DNA of 64,000 nucleotides from Chloroflexia bacterium SDU3-3. GTDB lineage: Bacteria; Chloroflexota; Chloroflexia; Chloroflexales; Roseiflexaceae. The DNA lies in contig WBOU01000006.1 of the NCBI GenBank assembly GCA_009268125.1, positions 257,807-321,806 on the forward strand, read 5' to 3'. Shown here piece after piece: positions 43,283 through 50,104 of the stretch (its first letter is position 1; each line of letters starts with the position of its first letter). The translations under genes and the position numbers were made by a program. The notes below the pieces were generated by a model. It saw nothing but the letters and a program-made list of their open reading frames with translations, was not told the DNA's origin and searched no databases.

Positions 43283-45259
43283 GTGATCCAACCTATTCGG
43301 CAAACTGTTCTGCGCCGCAGCCCGCTTGCTGCCGCGCTCGTCGCAGTGCTCGCGCTGGCCATCGGCCTTGGTATGACCTGGGCGCTGACCGCGCCGCCGT
43401 GGAGTATGCGCGCCACCGTGGGCGGCGAGGACTCGGCGCTGCTGGGGGCGGGCTACTATACCAAAGAGGTGACGGGCGAGGGCGTGGCCTTCCGCTGGAC
43501 TAACGGCCCCGCCGGGTTCCACATCCCCTACCTGCGCTCGCAGTACATCGTCTCGTTTCGCGCCGACACCGGCACCGGCCAGCCCTACACGCTGAAGCTG
43601 CTGGATGGCCAGCGCCGCTGGGCCACGTTTGGCATCCAGCCGGGCTTCCGCACCTACCACGTGCTGTGGCCTGCGCCGGTGGCCGAGTTCGCCCCCGCCG
43701 GGCTGGGCGCGCACGAGTTCACGCTGCTGGCCGAGGCCCGCCCGCTGCGCGAGGGCGACGACCGGATCTATGGCATGGCAATGAGCCAGATCGGCGCGCG
43801 CGACCTAGCGGTTGGGAGCGCGCCCATCGCGCCCATGCTGCTGGTGGGCCTGGCGCTGCTGGCGCTGCTGGCGCTGCTGGTGCCGCTCACGCGCTGGCGG
43901 GCAGGCGCGCTGCTGGGCGCGGCGGCGGGGCTGCCGCTGCTGTTCTGGCTGCTGGCCTGGAACCCGCCCACCGCGTCGTACACCTGGCTGCCAGCGGTGT
44001 GGCTGCCGGGGGCCACCGCGCTGGCGCTGGTGGGGCTGGCGCTGGCGCGGGCGGCGGGCGGGGCGCGCTGGGCCGCGCTGGCGGCCTGCGCGGCGGTGCT
44101 GGCGCTCTTCGCCGCGCTGCTGGTGAGCCTGGGCAGCTTCTGGGCGCTCACCGGCCCCGACTACGGCTGGCACCTGAACCACGGCGGATCGTGGGATCGG
44201 GTGTTCCGCGCCCACGGCTTCTACCCGTTTGGCTTCCCACTGCTGCTCTACCTGGGCCAACTGGCGGGCGGGCAGGATGTGCTCTTTGGCCGTGCGGCGG
44301 GCGGGCTGGCCACCATCGCCACCATGGCCGCGACCATGGGGCTGGCCTGGCGCATATGCGGGCGGGCCTACGGCTGGCTGGGTGGCGCGCTGCTGCTGGG
44401 CGCGCCCATGGTGGTGGCCTATGGCACCCTGGCCAGCACCGACGCGCCGCTGGCGGGCTGGGTGGCCCTGGCGCTGCTGGCGCTCTGCTGGGATGAGCGG
44501 CCCACCTGGCGCGGCGCGGCCCTGGGCGGGCTGGCGCTGGGCCTAGGCTACCTGTTCCGCTACCAGGCCATGGTGCTGCTGGCCCCCGCGCTGCTCTGGC
44601 TGCTGCTGCAGCCCGCCCCCGAGCAGCTGCCCCAGCGGCTGGCCTGGCTGCGCCGCGCCGGGCGGCTGGCGCTGCCGCTGGTGTGCGGCGCGGCCTTCGT
44701 GCTGGCCACCGCGCCCCAGTGGCTGCTCGACATCCGCGACTTCGGGCGGCCCTTCTACACCACGCAGTTCACCAACATCTGGGTGTTCGCGTTCGGCGGC
44801 CAGAGCGGCCCGCCCGGCGACACCAGCATGCAGCAGATGCTGAACACGCTCACCTTCGACCCCTCGCTGCTGTGGCGGCACTGGATGGACAACATCCAGC
44901 TGGCCGGGCAGCAGACCCTGCACGAGGCGCTGGTGTGGCCGTTTGGCGTGCTAGCCCTGATGGGCGTGGCGCTGGGGCTGCTGGGCCTGCGCGACCGGCG
45001 CTACCTGCTGCTGGCGCTGTGGGTGGGCGTCTACACCGCCGCCGTCACACTGACGTATAATAAGGAGCGCTTTTTCCTGCCTGTCATGCCAGCGCTGGTG
45101 CTGTTCGCCGTCGCCACGGTGCGCCAGCTGGCCGAGCGGGCGGGCGCACACCGCTGGCAGCGCGTGGCCTACGCCGCCGCCAGCGCGGCGCTCTGGTGCT
45201 GGGCTATGCTGCACCTGATGGATGCCCAGCGCGAGCTTATCGTCTACCTGTCATTTTGA
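43283..45259 (+). CDS. Multi-pass membrane glycosyltransferase-like protein (GT39/PMT type)
   Basis: A 658-residue membrane protein. One N-terminal membrane segment (about 14-36) precedes an extracytoplasmic beta-rich domain (about 45-180), then about ten further segments. DYGWHLNHGGSWDRVFRAHGFYPFGFPLLLY and the TDAPLAGW element fit GT-C-fold polyprenyl-phosphate-sugar transferases, where an early loop carries the acidic catalytic residues. The extra N-terminal domain is unusual for the family. The start is GTG. It lies between the MFS and SEC-C genes with short gaps, so the three may share a transcript. Confidence 0.7.
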   Translation: MIQPIRQTVLRRSPLAAALVAVLALAIGLGMTWALTAPPWSMRATVGGEDSALLGAGYYTKEVTGEGVAFRWTNGPAGFHIPYLRSQYIVSFRADTGTGQPYTLKLLDGQRRWATFGIQPGFRTYHVLWPAPVAEFAPAGLGAHEFTLLAEARPLREGDDRIYGMAMSQIGARDLAVGSAPIAPMLLVGLALLALLALLVPLTRWRAGALLGAAAGLPLLFWLLAWNPPTASYTWLPAVWLPGATALALVGLALARAAGGARWAALAACAAVLALFAALLVSLGSFWALTGPDYGWHLNHGGSWDRVFRAHGFYPFGFPLLLYLGQLAGGQDVLFGRAAGGLATIATMAATMGLAWRICGRAYGWLGGALLLGAPMVVAYGTLASTDAPLAGWVALALLALCWDERPTWRGAALGGLALGLGYLFRYQAMVLLAPALLWLLLQPAPEQLPQRLAWLRRAGRLALPLVCGAAFVLATAPQWLLDIRDFGRPFYTTQFTNIWVFAFGGQSGPPGDTSMQQMLNTLTFDPSLLWRHWMDNIQLAGQQTLHEALVWPFGVLALMGVALGLLGLRDRRYLLLALWVGVYTAAVTLTYNKERFFLPVMPALVLFAVATVRQLAERAGAHRWQRVAYAAASAALWCWAMLHLMDAQRELIVYLSF

Positions 45260-45271
45260 AGGAGTCTTTCT

Positions 45272-46120
45272 GTGAGCAAAATTGGACGCAACGAACCATG
45301 CTGGTGTGGCAGCGGCAAGAAATATAAGCACTGCCACCTCGCTATCGACGAGGCAGCCGCAGCCGATCAGCGCAAGCTGAAGCAGGCGGGCGACGCGCTG
45401 CTGCCGCGCATCGTCGAGCGCGCCCAGATGCATACCGCCGCCATCCCGGCGGCCTTCACCCAGTACTGGAACGGCAAGTATACCTCCGACCAGATGGCCA
45501 ACCTAGATGACATCGAGGATCGCGGGGCCGAGCGCTTCCTCACATGGTTCGCCTTCGACCACCCGCTGGAGGATGGCCAGACCCTGGTGGAGCAGCTGGC
45601 CAGCGGTGCCGCCGAGGACTTCCCGCTGAGCGAGGACGAGGCCAAGGTGCTGGGCCAGTGGAAGGCCGTGCGGCTCCAGCCCTATGTGATCGACCGGATC
45701 ATCAAGGGCAAAGAGATCATCGTGCGCGAGCTGCTGGGCGAGACCGAGTACCCGATCGAGGACCACGCCGCCTCGCGCCACGTGGAGGTCGGCGAGGTGC
45801 TGATCGTCCACCTGCTGCCGCTGGGCAGCCGCTTCTACATTGGCGGCGCGGCTGCCCACCTGACGCCGGACACCGCCGACAAGCTGCGCGAGTTCGCCGA
45901 CCTGCACGTGCAGGCCCTGCGCCGCGAGCAGCCCGAGGCGGGCTACGCCGACCTGCTGCGCACCCAGTCGCATGTGCTCAACCACTTCGTGATGGAGCTG
46001 CCGGTGGAGGAGCCAGACCCCACAGTGTTCGACCGCATCCTGCTGCAGACCCGCACGGCCCTGGCCCTGGCGGGCGAGTCGGTGGGCCTGGGGCGGCCTA
46101 GCGAGAAGCGCGAAGACTAA
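45272..46120 (+). CDS. SEC-C motif protein
   Basis: A 282-residue cytoplasmic protein. The N-terminus carries a SEC-C zinc motif ([18 protein letters not shown], residues 5-22) as found at the C-terminus of SecA and on many small proteins. The remaining ~255 residues are acidic and mainly helical with no recognised domain. It starts with GTG behind AAGGAG and 12 bp after the glycosyltransferase gene. The role is unknown; zinc-ribbon SEC-C modules often mediate binding to SecB, ribosomes or nucleic acid. Confidence 0.75.
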   Translation: MSKIGRNEPCWCGSGKKYKHCHLAIDEAAAADQRKLKQAGDALLPRIVERAQMHTAAIPAAFTQYWNGKYTSDQMANLDDIEDRGAERFLTWFAFDHPLEDGQTLVEQLASGAAEDFPLSEDEAKVLGQWKAVRLQPYVIDRIIKGKEIIVRELLGETEYPIEDHAASRHVEVGEVLIVHLLPLGSRFYIGGAAAHLTPDTADKLREFADLHVQALRREQPEAGYADLLRTQSHVLNHFVMELPVEEPDPTVFDRILLQTRTALALAGESVGLGRPSEKRED

Positions 46121-46143
46121 GCAGCTTCGCCAAACGTCAGCGG

Positions 46144-46190
46144 GCACAGGTGGCATTCTACCCTAATAAATGCCGCCTGTGCTTTTTTTT
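46144..46190 (+). terminator. Strong intrinsic terminator after the SEC-C gene
   Basis: GCACAGGTGGCAT pairs with ATGCCGCCTGTGC (one mismatch) around 13 bases and is followed by eight T, 23 bases after the stop codon. Confidence 0.93.
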
Positions 46191-46200
46191 GCGCAGCGTT

Positions 46201-46241
46201 CCACAGCATATTGGGACAAAATGCCACAGCATAATGAGACA
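46201..46241. repeat. Pair of 18-bp direct repeats, resembling one end of an IS21-type element
   Basis: CCACAGCATATTGGGACA (46201-46218) and CCACAGCATAATGAGACA (46224-46241) match at 16 of 18 positions and are 23 bp apart. Read on the minus strand the units start TGT and end GCTGTGG. Multiple short direct repeats at an end are a trait of IS21-family elements, but no transposase gene is here, so this may be a relic end or a regulatory repeat. Confidence 0.45.
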
Positions 46242-46441
46242 GTCCCATCTGCTTTTCACGCCTGCCTCTCCATGCAAGGCATCAGAATGAGAAACGGCCC
46301 CAGCATGACAGATAATGAGCAAATGGTGAGCAGAAAGCAATAGACTTGACATGTAAAAATATGGTAAAAATAGCCTCAAGAACCCCGCAGTCGCACTAGC
46401 GTTATTCGAGCAAGCGGGGCCGTAGTGGAGAGCAACGCACT
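46242..46441 (+). other. Promoter region of the atypical response regulator gene
   Basis: The rest of the intergenic region contains TTGACA at 46346-46351 with only a weak AATAGC-like -10 17 bases further on. No gene is visible. Confidence 0.4.
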
Positions 46442-47125
46442 ATGCCACACATCCTTGTTGCCGACAACGACAGCTCAAGCCTACAGACCAACGCCGGGCT
46501 GCTTGAGCAGGCCCGCTACCATGTGACCCGCGCCAGCAGCAGCCGGGAGATCATGCGCGTTGTTGCACAGCAGATGCCCGATCTGGTGCTGATGGAGGCG
46601 GTGCTACCCGACCAAGAGGGCTTCGAGGTCTGCCGCCGCATCCGCCGCGTCTCCGACGTGCCGGTGGTATTCCTGAGCAGCCGCGCCCGCGCCGAGGACA
46701 AGGTCGAGGGCCTGCGCCTAGGGGCCGACGACTACCTGGCCAAGCCCTGCCAGCCCGCCGAGCTGCTGGCCCGCATCAACGCCGTGCTGCGCCGCGCCGA
46801 AAGCTCGCGGCAGCCGCCCAAGACCACGCTGGCCGTGGGCGAGTGGGAGCTAGACCCCATCCGGCAGACGTGCATGATCGACCAGAAGCGCTCGGTCGAG
46901 CTGACCCCGCGCGAGGTGCACCTGCTCTCGTTCCTGATGAAGCGCTGCGGCCAGGTCTGCACCAACAACCAGATCGTGCGCCACGTATGGGGCTTCACCG
47001 GCCAGCAGGCGCGCAGTATTGTGGCCACCTCGATCTGGCGGCTGCGGGCCAAGCTGGAGAAAGACCCGCAGGAGCCAGCGCACCTGCTCACCATCCGCAA
47101 CATCGGCTACAAATTCATGGAATAG
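46442..47125 (+). CDS. OmpR-family response regulator with Glu in place of the phospho-acceptor Asp
   Basis: A 227-residue protein with receiver and winged-helix domains. The acidic pocket is partly kept (D8, D10 in VADND), and Lys near residue 101 (LAKPC) is present, but the phosphorylated Asp is replaced by Glu52 in LVLMEAVLPDQEG. Glu at this site often mimics the phosphorylated state. The DNA-binding domain (ELTPREVHLLSFLMKRCGQVCTNNQIVRHVWG to RNIGYKF) is intact. It is monocistronic without a partner kinase, which fits phosphorylation-independent action. Confidence 0.88.
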   Translation: MPHILVADNDSSSLQTNAGLLEQARYHVTRASSSREIMRVVAQQMPDLVLMEAVLPDQEGFEVCRRIRRVSDVPVVFLSSRARAEDKVEGLRLGADDYLAKPCQPAELLARINAVLRRAESSRQPPKTTLAVGEWELDPIRQTCMIDQKRSVELTPREVHLLSFLMKRCGQVCTNNQIVRHVWGFTGQQARSIVATSIWRLRAKLEKDPQEPAHLLTIRNIGYKFME

Positions 47126-47148
47126 CCACCGCTCTTGTTCTGTTGTTC

Positions 47149-47192
47149 CGGCGGGCGCGAGGCCTTTTGTTCCCCTCACGCCCGCTTTTTAT
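47149..47192 (+). terminator. Intrinsic terminator after the atypical response regulator
   Basis: GCGGGCGCGAG pairs with CTCACGCCCGC (one mismatch) around 17 bases and is followed by five T. Confidence 0.75.
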
Positions 47193-47220
47193 GTCTTGCA
47201 GCCGCCCAGTACCCCACACA

Positions 47221-47263
47221 AAAACGCCGCCTAGCCCTTTGCAAAGGGCGGGCGGCGTTTTTG
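47221..47263. terminator. Bidirectional terminator after hflX
   Basis: AAAAACGCCGCC and GGCGGCGTTTTT form the outer stem, and GCCCTTTGCAAAGGGC the inner one. T runs are present on both strands, so it can end hflX (minus) and back up the regulator terminator (plus). Confidence 0.92.
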
Positions 47264-47278
47264 ACCAGTGTGAGAAAC

Positions 47279-48694
47279 CTACTCGGGGATGGAGGCCACG
47301 CGGTACGCCGCCACCTGCGCCACCAGGGCGTGGGGCAGCCGCCCTTCGACATAGGTGCCCTCGGCCTCGAAGCGCTCGGAGTCGACCAGGCCGCGCTGGT
47401 GCCACATGGCCACCAGATCGTTGCGGCGGTAGGGGATGAATGCCGAGAGCGTGTCCATCCGCTGTGCAAGGGTCTGCTCGATCCGCGCCAGCAGATCGGG
47501 GATGCCCCAGCCCTTGTAGGATGACACCGCGATATGGTCGTCGGGCAGGCCAAGCTCCTTGGCCAGCTGCGCCACCTCGCGCTCATCCACGCCCTCCAGC
47601 AGGTCGACCTTGTTCAACACGGTGAGCACGGGCTTCTCGCCCACGCCCAGCTCGGCCAGGGTGTCCAGCACGGTCTGGGTCTGCTGGGCCGCATTCTGGT
47701 GGGTGATGTCGAGCACGTGCAGCAGCAGGTCGGCCTCCTTGATCTCCTCCAGGGTGGCGCGGAAGGCCGCAACCAGCTCGGTGGGCAGCTTCTGGATGAA
47801 GCCGACGGTGTCGGTGAGCAGCATCTGCTGGCCACCCGGCAGATCCACCTGGCGCGTGGTGGGGTCGAGCGTGGCAAACAGCCGATCCTCGGCGCGCACG
47901 CCCGCGCCCGACACGGCGTTCAGCAGGGTGGATTTACCCGCGTTGGTGTAGCCCACCAGCGCCACGATCGGCGTGCCGCTCTCGCGGCGGCGCGCGCGGT
48001 ACAGCTCGCGCTGGCGGTGCACATCGGCGATCTGCCGCTCCAGCAGGGCGATGCGGTGGCCGATCATGCGGCGGTCCAGCTCCAGCTGGGTCTCGCCGGG
48101 GCCGCGCAGGCCCACCACGCCGCCAGCGCCGCCCGACCCGCCAGCGCCGCCGCCGCCGCCCGCCTGGCGCTCAAGGTGGGTCCAGGCGCGGCGCAGCCGG
48201 GGCAGCAGGTACTTGTACTGGGCCAGCTCCACCTGGATGCGGCCCTCGTGGGTGCGGGCGTGCCCGGCGAAGATATCGAGGATGAGGCCGGTGCGGTCGA
48301 TCACGCGCGCGCCCAGGGCGGCCTCGATATTGCGCGACTGGCTAGGGGTCAGCTCGTCGTCGAAGACCACCACGTCGTAGCGCAGCTCGGCGCGCAGCTC
48401 GGCCACCTCCTGGATCTTGCCAGGGCCGACGTAGTGCTTGGGGTAGGGCTGCTTGATGCGCTGGGCGGCGCTGCCCACCACCTCCAGCCCCGCCGTGTCG
48501 GACAGCAGCGCCAGCTCCTGCAGCGAGTCCTCGGCGGACCACTGGCTGCGCCCGCCGGTCAGCTCGGTGCCGATCAAAAATGCGCGCTCGCGGGGGGCCT
48601 TCGTCTCGTGAAGGCCGCGCACAGCAGGCTGCTGGGAAAGCGTTTGCTCGGAAATAGCCGTTGCTCCTTGCTTTGCCGCATTGGGGTGCGGCAT
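47279..48694 (-). CDS. hflX: GTPase HflX
   Basis: A 471-residue ribosome-associated GTPase. The HflX N-terminal domain (about 55-215) has YVGPGKIQEVAEL and the ELTPSQSRNIE and DRTGLILDIF segments. The G domain has P-loop GYTNAGKSTLLNAV, switch region ATLDPTTR, DTVGF and NKVD. A Gly-rich insertion (about 187-203, GGGGGAGGSGGAGG) sits just before the GPGETQLELDRR helix. HflX splits stalled ribosomes under stress. It stands alone between terminators; the first ~35 residues are a weakly conserved extension. Confidence 0.95.
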   Translation of the reverse strand: MPHPNAAKQGATAISEQTLSQQPAVRGLHETKAPRERAFLIGTELTGGRSQWSAEDSLQELALLSDTAGLEVVGSAAQRIKQPYPKHYVGPGKIQEVAELRAELRYDVVVFDDELTPSQSRNIEAALGARVIDRTGLILDIFAGHARTHEGRIQVELAQYKYLLPRLRRAWTHLERQAGGGGGAGGSGGAGGVVGLRGPGETQLELDRRMIGHRIALLERQIADVHRQRELYRARRRESGTPIVALVGYTNAGKSTLLNAVSGAGVRAEDRLFATLDPTTRQVDLPGGQQMLLTDTVGFIQKLPTELVAAFRATLEEIKEADLLLHVLDITHQNAAQQTQTVLDTLAELGVGEKPVLTVLNKVDLLEGVDEREVAQLAKELGLPDDHIAVSSYKGWGIPDLLARIEQTLAQRMDTLSAFIPYRRNDLVAMWHQRGLVDSERFEAEGTYVEGRLPHALVAQVAAYRVASIPE

Positions 48695-48912
48695 AGTCTC
48701 TAAGACAAAAGCGCCCCGACCTGTGGCCGAGGCGCTGCATATCTACTGTTGTCTTCGAATGCGATTATGTCCACCACAGGAAATGTTTTGTTTCCAACAT
48801 TGTACCATGCGGCCAACACATCCCACAACCGCCAGCGCTTGGGTCTATGCGTTCTCATTCGGCAGAATATTTTACCACCAAGACTCCAAGACCCCAAAAA
48901 AAGGATTCAATG
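48695..48912. other. Intergenic region upstream of hflX
   Basis: No gene is evident. The hflX promoter should lie here. 48879-48896 (ACCAAGACTCCAAGACC) resembles a degenerate arm of the neighbouring inverted repeat. Confidence 0.4.
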
Positions 48913-48971
48913 ACCACGAAGACGCGAAGGAAAAAGGAAGGGAAACCTTCGTGCCTTCGCGTCTTCGTGGT
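48913..48971. repeat. Intergenic inverted repeat with 18-bp perfect arms
   Basis: ACCACGAAGACGCGAAGG (48913-48930) and CCTTCGCGTCTTCGTGGT (48954-48971) are exact reverse complements around 23 bases. This sequence type occurs as a dispersed intergenic repeat in many bacteria, and a degraded arm is present near 5311-5328. It may also serve as terminator for the convergently read GT2 gene. Confidence 0.75.
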
Positions 48972-49010
48972 AACAAATCTTTGGTGAATCAAGAGCGCAT
49001 CGGCCCTGGC

Positions 49011-50042
49011 TTAGCGCTGGCGGATCTTGCCGCGCTCGCTGTCCTCGCCGAAGCCCAGCGCGGTGTCGACGATATAGAGCGGGCGGCGCTTTACCTCGTC
49101 GTAGATGCGGCCAAGGTACTCGCCGATGATGCCCAGGAAGATCAGCTGCACGCCGCCGAAGAACAGCACCGCCACCAGCGTGGATGCCTGGCCGTAGAAG
49201 GCCTGGTCGCCCGCGACGCCCGTCCAGTTGAACAGGCGCAGCACCACCACCACGATCAGGAACAGCAGGCACAGCGCGGCCACGAAAAAGCCAAAGTAGG
49301 TGGCCAGCTGCAGCGGCAGGTACGAGAAGGTGGTGATACCATCCATGGCGAGGCGCACCATCTTCTTCATGGAGAACTTGGTCTCGCCCGCCTTGCGCGG
49401 GTCGCGGTCGTAGCGGATGCCGGTCTGCTTGAAGCCGACCCACACCGAGAGGCCGCGCATAAAGCGGTTGTACTCGCGCATGGAGATCAGGGCGTCCACC
49501 ACCTTGCGGTCCATCAGGCGGAACTCGCCGGTGTCCACCGGGATCTCCACGCTGGTGATGCGGGTGATCAGGCGGTAGAAGGTGGAGGCGGTGAACTTCT
49601 TGAACCAGGTCTCGCCCGCCCGCTCGGCGCGCTGGGCGTAGATCAGGTCGTAGCCCTCGCGCCACTTCTCGATCAGGCGCGGCAGCACATCCGGCGGGTC
49701 TTGCAGGTCGGTGTCCATCACGATGATGGCCTGGCCGCTGGTGTAGTCTAGCCCGGCGGTGAGCGCGGCCTGCAGGCCGAAGTTGCGCGAGAAGTTCACG
49801 ACCTTGACGCGCGGGTCGCGCTCGTGGATCTCGCGGATGATGCCGGGGGAGCGGTCGCGCGAGCCGTCGTTCACCAGGACGATCTCGAATGGCTCGCCGT
49901 GCTGCTCAAGCACCTCGGCCACGCGGGCGCAGAACTCGGCGATCAGCGCCTCTTCGTTGAACACTGGGCCGACCACCGAGATGACCGGACGTTCCTGCGC
50001 GTCGGCTTTGCGCTTGTCGGGTGTAGTGTATGTGTCGATCAT
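49011..50042 (-). CDS. GT2-family glycosyltransferase with C-terminal membrane helices
   Basis: A 343-residue protein. The GT2 catalytic domain (about 20-235) has VVGPVFNEEALI, the DTDLQDPPDVL metal-binding DxD region and DTGEFRLMDRKVV. Two membrane segments (about 240-265 and 275-300) follow. This layout is that of GtrB/DPM1-like enzymes that transfer a sugar from a nucleotide donor to polyprenyl phosphate. The product could feed a GT-C enzyme such as the one at 43283-45259. The ATG behind AGGAAG was chosen over one nine codons upstream. It is 62 bp downstream of polA on the same strand. Confidence 0.88.
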   Translation of the reverse strand: MIDTYTTPDKRKADAQERPVISVVGPVFNEEALIAEFCARVAEVLEQHGEPFEIVLVNDGSRDRSPGIIREIHERDPRVKVVNFSRNFGLQAALTAGLDYTSGQAIIVMDTDLQDPPDVLPRLIEKWREGYDLIYAQRAERAGETWFKKFTASTFYRLITRITSVEIPVDTGEFRLMDRKVVDALISMREYNRFMRGLSVWVGFKQTGIRYDRDPRKAGETKFSMKKMVRLAMDGITTFSYLPLQLATYFGFFVAALCLLFLIVVVVLRLFNWTGVAGDQAFYGQASTLVAVLFFGGVQLIFLGIIGEYLGRIYDEVKRRPLYIVDTALGFGEDSERGKIRQR

Positions 50043-50104
50043 GTTTCTGTGCTTCCTGGCGCGGCTCACATCGGCGCGCTCCTGGCAGCTATTGTACCAT
50101 AGCC

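Noticed and set aside
46201-46241. Complete insertion sequence
   Set aside because: No transposase frame or second end is found in the region.
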